NCBI GenBank assembly: GCA_019322805.1
Contig: JAHWIC010000024.1
Location: forward strand, 1 to 22,308
Origin: Candidatus Woesearchaeota archaeon
Lineage (GTDB): Archaea; Nanobdellota; Nanobdellia; Woesearchaeales; JAHWIC01
Length of the DNA: 22,308 nucleotides
Direction: 5' to 3'
The notes beneath the pieces were generated by a model. That model saw only the letters and a list, made by a program, of their open reading frames with translations. It had not been told where the DNA came from and searched no databases. Position numbers and translations under genes: made by a program. This document shows, piece by piece, positions 8,501 to 14,680 of this stretch (position 1 is its first letter; each line of letters opens with the position of its first letter).

Positions 8501-9722
8501 CTTCACATTTATGGGAAGATAGCCTAAAGCTGCATGTTGATAAGTCGCAGCATGCCCCAAAACCGCAGTCGCCGTCTATTACATCAACATTAGAATCATT
8601 TGAAACCCATGAATCATCTACAAAAAGCGGGTCTGCAATATCATCCCTGTGTATAAGCTGATCTTCAGGATAGCCTATTGCTCCAATCCACACCTCAATT
8701 GTGTTTCCCTCAGCTGTTTCAGAAGCAAAAGGTCCTAGGTCAACATTCCTAAAAGTATATTCAAAAGGTAATGCAATGCAAGAACCCTGGGAATTATCAC
8801 CATTATCATCTATACCAATAGTTGTATCAGCAAAAATAACCGCTTCTGCTATTATATCATCATACATGTCGTAATCATACAAATCAGGAAAATCATTTTC
8901 TACCAAGTAAAGGTCCAGGAAAAATGTTTGCCCATGATGCTTAAGTTCATAACCATCCAAGCTGTATGATGTAAAACAGCTTCCAGTCCATGAAAGGAAA
9001 GTAGCAAACCAGCTGCCTAGTTTATTAGTTGCCCAGGAATATTTAACAGGATAAACACCTCTCACAGTTATATCTACCAGTTCTCCATTGCATATTGATG
9101 GGCTGATATTTGTTATTTGGATAATACCAGGAACCTGGCCATCATCAAGGTCAATACAAAAACCTAATCCCTGATTACAAATCTCATTATTAGCTTCGAT
9201 GCAATCAGAATCTTTAGTACAGGATGTATATGCCTGCGGTGCTATTCTACTTGCTCTTTCCCTATATAGTTCATCAAGCATATAAGGAGTAAGTCGAGGC
9301 AATAGTCTTTGTAATGGTGCAGAACTATCTCGTTTGTTATCTGGACTTATACTCGGTTGATAAGCTGGTTGAGTTCCCAAAGCCTGCATATCTGTAGGGC
9401 GTTGTGAGCTGCCTTTTGAACTGCTGCTAGGTTTACTAGTACCTTTTGGGCGACTATTTGTTGTAGAAGAGCTTGAAGACTTATCGTTTTTGGGCAGATC
9501 TTCAACTGCAGTGCCCAATTCCTTTTGAGAAACAAACTGCTGCGGACCTAAAACAGCATAATCCTGCAGCTCATTCTGAAGTGCAGATGCAGCATCAGCC
9601 TCAGATTGGACAGAAGGAGCATTACCATTAAGTATGGAATTTATTGCTGTATGCCCAAGGAATAAGATTATGATGATGGCATCAACTAAGAGCAAATTCA
9701 ATACCGCATTCCTTATCTTCAT
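2565..9722 (-). CDS. Giant secreted or anchored multi-domain surface protein (Cys-rich modules, propeller repeats, CARDB)
   Basis: A 2385-residue protein. Residues about 6-24 (VLNLLLVDAIIIILFLG region) form one N-terminal hydrophobic helix, a signal peptide or anchor. A Ser/Thr/Lys low-complexity stretch (about 80-115) and a small Cys motif follow. Residues about 200-470 are not recognised. Then come Cys-rich modules of about 65 residues with 8 Cys each (ECGTD, DYCNGDDVWNTWRT, NNPGTASASC), 12 in all: six, three, then three singles (DNA about 5065-5270, 4248-4455 and 3420-3635). Four arrays of five GTYLWNAD/DKIYKL repeats lie between them. The C-terminus has cadherin-like/Ig-like domains (VNNLNDAP; VDPDNDTLTYSF; VTVDDGNGETDTQTVTITV) and a CARDB domain (LPDLIIKSSQVLTPAP to the end). 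I start at ATG 9722, not GTG 9728, because GGGGAG sits 5 bases upstream of the ATG. Adhesion or cell contact is a family-level inference. Many disulfides are likely. Confidence 0.85.
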   Translation of the reverse strand: MKIRNAVLNLLLVDAIIIILFLGHTAINSILNGNAPSVQSEADAASALQNELQDYAVLGPQQFVSQKELGTAVEDLPKNDKSSSSSTTNSRPKGTSKPSSSSKGSSQRPTDMQALGTQPAYQPSISPDNKRDSSAPLQRLLPRLTPYMLDELYRERASRIAPQAYTSCTKDSDCIEANNEICNQGLGFCIDLDDGQVPGIIQITNISPSICNGELVDITVRGVYPVKYSWATNKLGSWFATFLSWTGSCFTSYSLDGYELKHHGQTFFLDLYLVENDFPDLYDYDMYDDIIAEAVIFADTTIGIDDNGDNSQGSCIALPFEYTFRNVDLGPFASETAEGNTIEVWIGAIGYPEDQLIHRDDIADPLFVDDSWVSNDSNVDVIDGDCGFGACCDLSTCSFRLSSHKCEDDVQTDYGCPDGTNLGDDVGVQTADRYCSGTSSSCDGSFVWGGWSVYDDCNSNEICINDNPNCQYVECSSNSDCGTDAWLNSNYCSGDNVWDTYRTYTCSNPGTPSASCSNSDNAQLKQTCADTCVNGSCAGIMCYNNADCGTDSFVGSNYCNGDDVWNTWRTHTCNNPGTASASCTYSDSFQLRQPCPDTCQGGSCVTIDCYNNAECGTDSWVGSDYCNGDDVWNTWRTYTCSNPGTPSSSCSSSDNAQLKQTCGDTCSGGSCVGIECYNNAECGTDGWLSNDYCNGNDVWDAWRTWTCNNPGTASASCSYADNNQSKEICPDTCQTGSCVIIECSSDSECGTDNWVGSDYCNADDVWNTWRTWTCNNPGTASASCSYLDNAQLKQDCGAATCTAGTCDIICYNNADCGTDSWIASDYCNGDDVWNTWRTWTCNSPGTPSSSCSSSDNAQLKETCVDTCASGVCQNQGYLWHDDFNHNTIYKLTTTGTVVDSFNSPGYGPHGLTWDGAYLWCADNTDDKIYKLTSDGSVADSFNSPGAAPTGLTWDGTYLWNADAGDDKIYKLTTTGAIQDSFDTPGPNPRGLAWDGTYLWYVDGFNEIFKLTTTGTTVDSFNSPGLFPDGLTWDGTYLWVAVESTDTIYKITTDGTVLDSFGSVDNTPQGLAWQPASQEIECYNNAECGTDNWVGSDYCNADDVWNTWRTWTCNNPGTPSSSCSFSDAAQLKQDCGAGTCTAGSCDIACYNNADCGTDGWLNSDYCNVDDVWDTWRTWTCTDPGTASASCSNSDNAQLKQTCTDTCLGGSCVGIECYSNSECGTDNWVGSDYCNADDVWNTWRTWTCNNPGTASASCSYLDNGQLKLDCAETCESGMCKNDGFLWVVGYSGKKIYKLTTTGTIVDSFDSPYNYPGGLAWDGGYLWNADFDIFNVVDKIYKLTTNGTAVNDFNPPGINPKGLAWDGTYLWNADSSDKKIYKLTTTGTVLGSFDSPGTSPTGLTWDGIYLWNADYTNDTIYKLTTTGIVIDSFDSPGPTPWGLTWDGTYLWHTDLDTDKIYVLTTSGEVLQSFDAPDASSSGLAWQRMSELVECYDDSYCEPDSWLNAYCNGGNVWDTFRDWTCVNPGTPSSSCSYTDNAQLIETCVDTCENGVCKNEGYLWNADANTDKIYKLMPNGTIIDSFDAPDSLPTGLAWDGTYLWYLDQSTDKKMYKMKTNGEVITNCYAPSSYPSGLTSDGTYLWSADSVADKIYKLTGCGQQSSFDSPGAIPRGLAWDGTNLWHVDSSTNKIYKLTTDGVVLDSFDSPGPSPYSLTYDGTYLWNADVITYKIYKLTTDGTVVGTFDAPGTKPYGLTWQPLSEIIECYDTADCGTDGWIVSDYCNAGDVWNTYRTYTCNNPAAHSSSCSYSDNTRIKETCLGICENGMCKNDGYFWIADYGDDIIYKLMINGTVVGSFDSPGPNPTGLTWDGAYLWNSDRMSNKIYKLTTNGTAVHSFNAPGNPNPPYPVDLAYYNSYLWNGDRNNDKIYRVSVADGTPMFSFNPPGIFQWGLTWDGTYLWNSDTSADKIYKLTTTGTIVDSFDSPSGNVRGLTWDGTYLWALDDTLYKLTNNGTILDSFDFISWNLAGLAWQPMDELIECYDDGYCDEDEWLNNTYCSVDDVWDTWRNWSCVNPATPSSACTYTDVGQPREICVDTCDEGACIDVDDPAVWNALSDKNVDEDSADGTMIYAGLKTECTDIDTPIFITITPPHAHYDLYFDGNDLKIMNMEQNWYGTEPVTLYCNGVSASFDLTVNNLNDAPALDPMPDITVNETELVQVVPLAVDPDNDTLTYSFESPLNALGEWQTTYADAGIYNLDVTVDDGNGETDTQTVTITVLDVLLPDLIIKSSQVLTPAPTAGSWTTFQIIIENIGDFIASDAYWLFDTDSAEDNPSYGPFDLEAGKTVDIYPAVKYTSAGTYNPVFTVDYNNAIEERDETNNQVTIPVMIS
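3636..4244 (-). repeat. Propeller repeat array P4 (five repeats)
   Basis: Five repeats opening with YFWI, AYLWN, SYLWN, TYLWN and TYLWA, ending in GLAWQP. The second repeat ends in a Pro/Asn-rich insertion (GNPNPPYPVDLAYYN) and the last is shortened (ALDDTLYKL). It is followed by the last Cys-rich module and then the cadherin-like/CARDB C-terminus. Confidence 0.8.
4457..5060 (-). repeat. Propeller repeat array P3 (five repeats)
   Basis: Five repeats opening with YLWN, TYLWY, TYLWS, TNLWH and TYLWN, ending in GLTWQP. It is the most diverged array and is unusual in having Cys in the blades (VITNCYAP and LTGCGQQ). These could form an extra disulfide between neighbouring blades. Confidence 0.8.
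5272..5884 (-). repeat. Propeller repeat array P2 (five repeats)
   Basis: Five repeats opening with FLWV, GYLWN, TYLWN, IYLWN and TYLWH, ending in GLAWQR. The second repeat carries a few extra residues (DFDIFNVVDKIYKL), likely a longer loop. It is preceded by Cys-rich modules 7-9 and followed by module 10. Confidence 0.8.
5888..6486 (-). repeat. Three tandem Cys-rich modules (7-9) of the giant protein
   Basis: Three further copies of the 8-Cys module between propeller arrays P1 and P2. Module 7 is close to module 5 (both have NADDVWNTWRTWTC and a CGA-x-TC ending), which suggests duplication of blocks rather than of single modules. Confidence 0.85.
6500..7100 (-). repeat. Propeller repeat array P1 (five repeats)
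   Basis: Five repeats of about 40 residues in the giant protein, each of the form YLW-x-AD...D-IYKLTT-G-VxDSF-SPG-xP-GLTWDG. The array starts at GYLWH (about 7097) and ends in GLAWQP (about 6500). The pattern resembles NHL/YVTN-type beta-propeller blades. Five blades could close a small propeller, which is inferred. Confidence 0.8.
7104..8306 (-). repeat. Six tandem Cys-rich modules (1-6) of the giant protein
   Basis: Six direct repeats of about 200 bases, each coding about 65 residues with 8 Cys. The skeleton is C-YNNAEC-GTD-W-SDYC-NGDDVWNTWRT-TC-NPGT-SC-NAQLKQTC-DTC-GSC. The hallmark DVWNTWRT is almost invariant. Modules differ mainly in the segment after NPGT (ASASC or SSSC) and in a CGAATC variant of the last Cys group. 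Confidence 0.85.
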
Positions 9723-9755
9723 GACCACTCCCCGTCTATAAATAATGGTTTTATT

Positions 9756-9763
9756 TATATAAA
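9756..9763 (-). promoter_or_regulatory. TATA box of the giant surface-protein gene
   Basis: On the minus strand this reads TTTATATA within TTTATATAAATAAA, about 38 bases before ATG 9722. That leaves room for a short leader with the GGGGAG ribosome site. Confidence 0.6.
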
Positions 9764-9801
9764 GCTTATTGTTTTTTCGACTATAACTCCCCTATACAAA
9801 A

Positions 9802-9814
9802 ACTATAAATATAA
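9802..9814 (+). promoter_or_regulatory. TATA box and ribosome site of purD
   Basis: The tract ACTATAAATATAA is centred about 44 bases before ATG 9852. GGGGGTG at 9840-9846 is a clear Shine-Dalgarno with a 5-base spacer. It is arranged divergently with the giant-gene promoter about 40 bases away. Confidence 0.6.
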
Positions 9815-9851
9815 CTTAGATTTTGTTTCCTTATCCTAAGGGGGTGTTATA

Positions 9852-11159
9852 ATGGTAAGGGTTTTATTGATTGGAAACAGCGCAAGGTCACACGCACTAG
9901 CTGAAGCAATACTAAGATCTCCACAAAAACCAGTTCTTTATGCTTATATGAAATCTAATAATCCAGGTATAGCTGAGCTAGCTGAAACCTCTGAGGTCGG
10001 TCCTTATGATGCTCTAGAAGAAATAAAGAATTTTGCAACAGCAAATGCAGTTGATTTTGCTTTCATCGGCCCAGAAGCACCTTTAGCAGCAGGCGTTGTT
10101 GACAATTTAGAAGAAGCAGGTATTCCCTGCATTGGCCCTAAAAAAGAGCTTGCAAGGCTGGAAACATCAAAATCATTCACAAGGCTGCTTACTGAAAAAT
10201 ATGATGTCCCTGGAAGACCTAAATTCAGGGTTTTTGAATCAATCGAAGGTGTTAGAGAGTTTATTGAAGAGCTTGACTCATTCGTTGTAAAACCAGATGG
10301 ATTAACAGGCGGAAAAGGGGTTATGGTCCAGGGTGATCATTTCCAGACAGAGGAAGAAGGCTTTGCTTATGCTGAAGAGGTCCTGAAAAAACATTCTGCA
10401 GTTGTTATTGAAGAAAAACTTGTAGGCCAGGAGTTCAGCCTGCAATCTTTAACAGATGGCAAAGCTTTGTTTGATTTCCCTCCTGTACAAGACCATAAAA
10501 GAGCTTTTGTTGATGACAAAGGACCTAATACTGGAGGAATGGGCTCTTACTCAACTGGAAGATTACTGCCATTCATGACAGAAGCTGACTTAGCAACAGC
10601 ACATGAAATAACTGCAAGAATGGCAGAAGCAATTGAAAAAGAAACCGGTCAGTTGTATAAAGGAGTTATGTATGGCGGATTTATCTGCACTAAAGATGGA
10701 GTCAAACTAATCGAATACAATGCACGTTTTGGTGATCCAGAAGCAATGAATGTTCTGCCAATTCTAAAGAATGATTTTGTCGCAGTATGCCAGGCTATTA
10801 TTGGCGGTAATTTAGGCTCTATAAAGCCAGAGTTTGAGGAAAAAGCAACTGTCTGCAAGTATGCTGTTCCTGAAGGCTATCCGACAAATCCTGTTAAAGG
10901 CCAGAAGATTGATTTAAGCAATGTTCCAGACACAGCAAAAATCTATTATGCTTCTGTTGACAAGGGAGAAGACGGCTTGTACATGTCAAGCTCAAGAGCA
11001 GTTGCATTTGTTGGAATTGATTTAGATATTGAAAAGGCAGAAGTCATTGCCGAAGATGCAGTCTGTTCTGTACAAGGCCCTGTTTTCCATAGGGAAGATA
11101 TTGGAACTAAAGAATTAATACAGAAGAGAGTTGAGCATATGAAGAGGTTAAGGGGCTGA
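9852..11159 (+). CDS. purD: Phosphoribosylamine-glycine ligase (GAR synthetase)
   Basis: Joins phosphoribosylamine and glycine with ATP to give GAR, the second step of purine synthesis. Its 435 residues match the family length. The N-terminal domain opens with VRVLLIGNSARSHALAEAI and contains FAFIGPEAPLAAGVVD. The ATP-grasp domain has FVVKPDGLTGGKGVMV (about 143-158), PVQDHKRAFVDDKGPNTGGMG and the metal-binding IEYNARFGDPEAMNVLP (about 286-302). The gene has its own TATA box and a strong GGGGGTG site. It stands apart from purN-purH, 8 kb downstream, whose substrate it makes. Confidence 0.95.
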   Translation: MVRVLLIGNSARSHALAEAILRSPQKPVLYAYMKSNNPGIAELAETSEVGPYDALEEIKNFATANAVDFAFIGPEAPLAAGVVDNLEEAGIPCIGPKKELARLETSKSFTRLLTEKYDVPGRPKFRVFESIEGVREFIEELDSFVVKPDGLTGGKGVMVQGDHFQTEEEGFAYAEEVLKKHSAVVIEEKLVGQEFSLQSLTDGKALFDFPPVQDHKRAFVDDKGPNTGGMGSYSTGRLLPFMTEADLATAHEITARMAEAIEKETGQLYKGVMYGGFICTKDGVKLIEYNARFGDPEAMNVLPILKNDFVAVCQAIIGGNLGSIKPEFEEKATVCKYAVPEGYPTNPVKGQKIDLSNVPDTAKIYYASVDKGEDGLYMSSSRAVAFVGIDLDIEKAEVIAEDAVCSVQGPVFHREDIGTKELIQKRVEHMKRLRG

Positions 11160-11175
11160 AAATAAAAAAAATAAA
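11160..11175 (-). terminator. T-rich terminator after the small membrane protein gene
   Basis: On the minus strand the bases after the stop read as a T-rich run (TTTATTTTTTTTAT), the usual archaeal termination signal. It overlaps nothing coding. Confidence 0.45.
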
Positions 11176-11361
11176 TTATTTCTCCTTATAAAAATCAATA
11201 ATCCAATTTATTGCAACTACGATTGCTATTACCGGCAGCCAGGGTATCGCAGTTATTATAACCTTTAATTCGCTTAACAGCCAGATCAGTGCCAGAATAA
11301 ATACAATCAATGCAAATATTGGAAATTCGCTTGCAAAACTCTCAGATTTTTTATTTGCCAT
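11176..11361 (-). CDS. Small membrane protein with two predicted helices
   Basis: A 61-residue protein of unknown function. After a charged N-terminus (MANKKSESFASE) there are two hydrophobic stretches, FPIFALIVFILALIWLL (about 14-30) and ITAIPWLPVIAIVVAINWII (about 36-55), and a basic end YKEK. It is convincing as a gene because GGGGTGA (plus-strand complement at 11366-11372) precedes the ATG and a TATA box lies upstream (11398-11405). It converges on purD, with a 16-base gap holding an A-tract that on its own strand is a T-rich terminator. Its partner is unknown. Confidence 0.65.
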   Translation of the reverse strand: MANKKSESFASEFPIFALIVFILALIWLLSELKVIITAIPWLPVIAIVVAINWIIDFYKEK

Positions 11362-11397
11362 AAAATCACCCCGTCTATTTGCAGATCGTATAAAAGG

Positions 11398-11405
11398 TAT
11401 ATAAA
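11398..11405 (-). promoter_or_regulatory. TATA box of the small membrane protein gene
   Basis: Reads TTTATATA on the minus strand, about 41 bases from the ATG at 11361, which allows a short leader with the GGGGTGA ribosome site. Confidence 0.5.
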
Positions 11406-11480
11406 TATTTGTTACCTAAAAAGCAGGTAACTCGTAAATATTACTATATCTATAAATATATTGATTTCACTTACATAATC

Positions 11481-11489
11481 TTTTTATAT
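11481..11489 (+). promoter_or_regulatory. TATA-like tract of the Na/Pi symporter gene
   Basis: TTTTTATATG lies about 37 bases before ATG 11523. The same ten bases occur at 21771-21780 before the transglutaminase-like gene. A second TATA-like tract (CTATAAATATA) lies at about 11450-11460, so the start site is uncertain. Confidence 0.4.
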
Positions 11490-11522
11490 GAGTTGTAAAA
11501 GTAACGAAATTGGGATAAATTA

Positions 11523-13178
11523 ATGATTAAAGAGCTTATTTTTGGGATAATTGGCGGCTTAGGATTATTTATCTTCGGAATCAAATTAATGGGCTTGGGC
11601 CTGCAGAAGCTGGCTGGAAGCCACATAAGGAAAATTCTTGGTACCCTAACAAAGCATAGGATTGGCGGCATTTTAACAGGAGCTGGCATTACTGCCATTA
11701 TCCAAAGTTCTTCTGCAACTACGGTTATGCTTGTCGGCTTTGTTAATGCAGGCTTGATGAATTTAACCCAATCCTTAGGCGTCACCCTCGGGGCTGATAT
11801 AGGTACAACAATCACTGCACAAATCATTGCATTTAAACTAACAGCCTATGCTTTGCCATTGACAGGAATTGGAGCTGCACTGCATTTATTTGCTAAGAAG
11901 AAAAAACATAAGCATCTTGGCGAGGCTATTTTTGGTTTTGGATTATTATTTCTTGGCTTGAATATAATGACGTCTACTGTACAGCCGTTAGGCCAAAGCG
12001 AAGCAGTCAAAAACATTTTTGTTAATTTCAGCCGCCACCCCCTTTTAGGCGTATTAGCTGGCATGATTGTTACAGCAATTCTGCAAAGCTCTTCTGTTAC
12101 AGTGGGATTGATAATCGCACTGGCATCTGTGGGATTACTAACAGTGACAGGAGCGATACCGCTCGTTTTAGGAGCAAATATCGGAACATGCATAACTGCA
12201 ATCTTAGCAAGCATCGGCACAACAATCTCTGCAAGAAGAACAGCGATTGCTCATGTGCTATTCAAGGCGGGCGGTACTATTATAGCTTTAGTTCTGTTAC
12301 CAGTATATTACTATATTGTAACTGCCACATCAACAAATATAGCAAGGCAAGTAGCAAATGCGCATACGTTGTTTAATGTTGTAAATACGATTATATTTCT
12401 CCCCCTTATCCCCCTTTTTGTCAGGTTTATCATCAAACTTATTCCTGGAGAAGAGATTTCTGTTGAACGCGGACCAAAATTCCTGGAAAAAAACCTGATA
12501 AACACCCCTTCTATTGCTCTTGACGCTGTATCAAAAGAGCTTGTAAGGATGGCTGAGTTGGCAAGAGAGATGGTTAAGGACGCATTTACAGGATTCAGGA
12601 ATAATGACAGAACAGCGTTAGCTAAAGCAGAAGCAAAAGAGGATGCTGTTGATGAGCTGCAGGACTCAATAACAAGATATCTTGTCTCATTGACACAAAC
12701 AGAGCTAAGCAACGAAGATTCTGAAAAGATCCCGTCTTTCCTTCACTCTGTAAATGATGTGGAAAGGATTGGCGACCATGCTGTTAATATCATTGAATTG
12801 GCAGAGAGAAAGATAGACAATAAATTGCCTTTTAGCAAGACAGCAGAAAAAGAGATGTCAAGTATGTACAGGGAAATAAACCTTATGCTTGGAGGCATTT
12901 GCAAGGCATTGCCAAAGAAAAGGAAAAAGACTGCAAAAGATGTCCTGAAAAAGGAGGACAAGGTAAACACAATGACTGAAGAGTTCAGAGGAAATAACCT
13001 TGAAAGGCTAAGGTGCAGAAGGTGCAAGCATCTGAGCAGCGTTGTCTTCATTGATATGCTTATGAATCTGGAAAAGATAGGAGACCATGCAAGCAATATA
13101 GCGCAGGCTATACTGGGGAGATTGTCCTGGAATAACAGCAACAGCCCATACAACCTTAAAAAGGTTAAATTGGAATAA
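11523..13178 (+). CDS. Na+/phosphate symporter (PNaS/NptA family) with C-terminal PhoU-like domain
   Basis: A 551-residue membrane transporter expected to import phosphate with sodium. The first 330 or so residues hold two related membrane halves, each with the family QSSS signature: AIIQSSSATTVMLVGF (about 57-72) and AILQSSSVTVGLIIAL (about 184-199). The soluble tail carries two PhoU-like helical halves marked by NDVERIGDHAVNIIELAE (about 409-426) and NLEKIGDHASNIAQAILG (about 514-531), whose E-x-IGDH motifs are the metal-binding type seen in PhoU proteins. Its ribosome site is weak (GGGATAA). It stands alone, with no separate phoU or pst genes in the window. In PNaS proteins with such tails the PhoU part is assumed to regulate transport. 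Confidence 0.88.
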   Translation: MIKELIFGIIGGLGLFIFGIKLMGLGLQKLAGSHIRKILGTLTKHRIGGILTGAGITAIIQSSSATTVMLVGFVNAGLMNLTQSLGVTLGADIGTTITAQIIAFKLTAYALPLTGIGAALHLFAKKKKHKHLGEAIFGFGLLFLGLNIMTSTVQPLGQSEAVKNIFVNFSRHPLLGVLAGMIVTAILQSSSVTVGLIIALASVGLLTVTGAIPLVLGANIGTCITAILASIGTTISARRTAIAHVLFKAGGTIIALVLLPVYYYIVTATSTNIARQVANAHTLFNVVNTIIFLPLIPLFVRFIIKLIPGEEISVERGPKFLEKNLINTPSIALDAVSKELVRMAELAREMVKDAFTGFRNNDRTALAKAEAKEDAVDELQDSITRYLVSLTQTELSNEDSEKIPSFLHSVNDVERIGDHAVNIIELAERKIDNKLPFSKTAEKEMSSMYREINLMLGGICKALPKKRKKTAKDVLKKEDKVNTMTEEFRGNNLERLRCRRCKHLSSVVFIDMLMNLEKIGDHASNIAQAILGRLSWNNSNSPYNLKKVKLE

Positions 13179-13199
13179 AAGAGGTTCTCTTGAAAAACA

Positions 13200-13209
13200 T
13201 TTATAAATA
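13200..13209 (+). promoter_or_regulatory. TATA box for the cyclo-ligase/glycosyltransferase operon (leaderless)
   Basis: A perfect TTTATAAATA is centred 26 bases before ATG 13230. There is no Shine-Dalgarno in between, so transcription should start at or next to the start codon. Confidence 0.7.
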
Positions 13210-13229
13210 CCTAACCTTATTGGCTTCTC

Positions 13230-13775
13230 ATGAAACGAAAGCTTAGAAAAAAGACCTTAGAAAAAAGGGACGCTTTAAGAAAAAAGGAGATAGAATACAA
13301 ATCAAAGAAGATAAAAGGAGTATTATTTTCCCTGCCAGAATTCAAATTAGCAAAAACAGTATGTTTCTTTGTTTCCTTTAACAGCGAAGTTAACACTCAT
13401 GATATGATTAAAGAAGCAATAAAGGATGGTAAAAAAGTCTGTGTTCCAATTGCAACAGACCACACATTGATCCTGTCGAAAATAAATAAGTTTGATGATT
13501 TAAATAAAAAAAATAAATATGGTATCCTGGAGCCTGCTAAAATCAATAAAATAAACAAGAATGATGTTGATATAATTATTGTTCCAGGCACTGTTTTTGA
13601 CAAGGAAGGCCATCGTGTTGGTTACGGCAAGGGATACTATGATGGTTTACTAAAAAGTTATAAAGGCCTATCAATTGGCATATGCTTTGATTTGCAGATG
13701 GTAGATAAAGTCCCAAGAAATGAGTGGGACGAAAAGCTGGATGAAGTGATTACAGAGAAAGGGATGGTCAGATAA
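13230..13775 (+). CDS. 5-formyltetrahydrofolate cyclo-ligase (MTHFS)
   Basis: Uses ATP to convert 5-formyl-THF to 5,10-methenyl-THF, returning stored folate to the pool used by FolD and the purine transformylases. Its 181 residues match the family. It has the basic N-terminal KRKLRKKTLEKRDAL helix, the FVSFNSEVNTHDMIKEAI segment, VCVPI, IIIVPGTVFDKEGHRVGYGKGYYDGLL (about 114-141; the glycine-rich GYGKGYYD is the ATP-binding signature) and a final DEVITE. Sequence between motifs is Lys/Asn-rich, reflecting local AT bias. The next gene starts one base after its stop. Placement just upstream of glyA-folD fits a folate role. Confidence 0.9.
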   Translation: MKRKLRKKTLEKRDALRKKEIEYKSKKIKGVLFSLPEFKLAKTVCFFVSFNSEVNTHDMIKEAIKDGKKVCVPIATDHTLILSKINKFDDLNKKNKYGILEPAKINKINKNDVDIIIVPGTVFDKEGHRVGYGKGYYDGLLKSYKGLSIGICFDLQMVDKVPRNEWDEKLDEVITEKGMVR

Positions 13776-13776
13776 G

Positions 13777-14631
13777 ATGGATAAATTAAAATTAATCAAG
13801 GATATAATAATTAAATCGACAGAAAAACCTGTTAAAAGCTACTTTGATTCTAATCTAAGTGTACATACCCTGTTATGCAGTAAACATGTTCCATTCTATC
13901 TCTATAGCATAAAGACCTTCCTAGAATTTTCAGGGCTTCGCTGTAGGGTTTTTGTCTACGACGATGGAACCCTAACAGAGGATGACCAGGCATTGATAAA
14001 AAAGGCTGTAAAAAATGTTAAGATAATGTCTCTTAAAGATAATAAGATACCCAATAAACTTAATAGACACCCAAATTGTTTAAATTTTTTTAAAAAGAAT
14101 ATCTTTGGGAAAAGACTCTTCGGGATTTATTTCTCAGCAAAGACAGATAAAATAATCATTTTAGATTCTGATGTGCTTTTCTTCAAAAAACCGAAAGAGA
14201 TTATAAACTGGGCTAAATCAAAAAAGAGGTATACCTTATTCAATAAAGACCTAGGCAAAGACGGAAGCATCATTTTTAATAAAGAGGATTTCAAGAGATT
14301 TGGAATAAAGAAGATAGATTATTTTAACGCAGGCTTAGTTTGCACTCATCGGAGTTTTATTGACCTTGGCTCAGCAGAAAGGATTATAGAATACATGCAT
14401 AAATATAAGAAAGACGCTCTTTACTGGAAGTGGACCTCAGAACAAACAGCCCTGGCAGTCTTGATATCAAGATTTGAGAATAAGGCTCTCCCAGATACAT
14501 ATTTCTTTTGCGCTGATGATATAAGCGGCAGAAACATCCAAGACTTTGTAAGCAAGCATTATTCACAATTTGCAAGAAACTATTTCTTTACAGAAGGGGT
14601 TCGGTATCTTATTGAAAGCAATAAGATTTAA
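13777..14631 (+). CDS. GT-A fold glycosyltransferase (GT8-like)
   Basis: A 284-residue protein. SVHTLLCSKHVPFYLYSIKT near the N-terminus is the nucleotide-sugar-binding start of a GT-A fold. KIIILDSDVLFFKKP (about 125-139) carries the DxD motif as Asp130-Ser-Asp132, which binds the metal and sugar nucleotide. DYFNAGLVCTHRS (about 181-193) matches the FNAG element common in GT8-type enzymes, and WTSEQTALAVL resembles their acceptor-side helix. The donor and acceptor are unknown; a glycan for the cell surface is an inference. There is no membrane segment. It follows the cyclo-ligase by one base, an unexpected pairing that may just reflect a shared promoter, and is notably Lys/Phe/Ile-rich and AT-rich even for this window. 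Confidence 0.7.
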   Translation: MDKLKLIKDIIIKSTEKPVKSYFDSNLSVHTLLCSKHVPFYLYSIKTFLEFSGLRCRVFVYDDGTLTEDDQALIKKAVKNVKIMSLKDNKIPNKLNRHPNCLNFFKKNIFGKRLFGIYFSAKTDKIIILDSDVLFFKKPKEIINWAKSKKRYTLFNKDLGKDGSIIFNKEDFKRFGIKKIDYFNAGLVCTHRSFIDLGSAERIIEYMHKYKKDALYWKWTSEQTALAVLISRFENKALPDTYFFCADDISGRNIQDFVSKHYSQFARNYFFTEGVRYLIESNKI

Positions 14632-14638
14632 ACAGAAA

Positions 14639-14649
14639 AATATTTAAAC
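14639..14649 (+). promoter_or_regulatory. TATA-like box and ribosome site for glyA-folD
   Basis: AAATATTTAAA is centred about 37 bases before ATG 14681. GGGTG at 14671-14675 with a 5-base spacer fixes the first of two nearby ATGs as the start. Confidence 0.5.
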
Positions 14650-14680
14650 AATCCAAAAGACGAGATTCTTGGGTGATTAG

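Noticed and set aside
12311..13153. Minus-strand ORFs opposite the symporter gene
   Set aside because: They lie fully within a well-supported coding region, with no TATA box or ribosome site.
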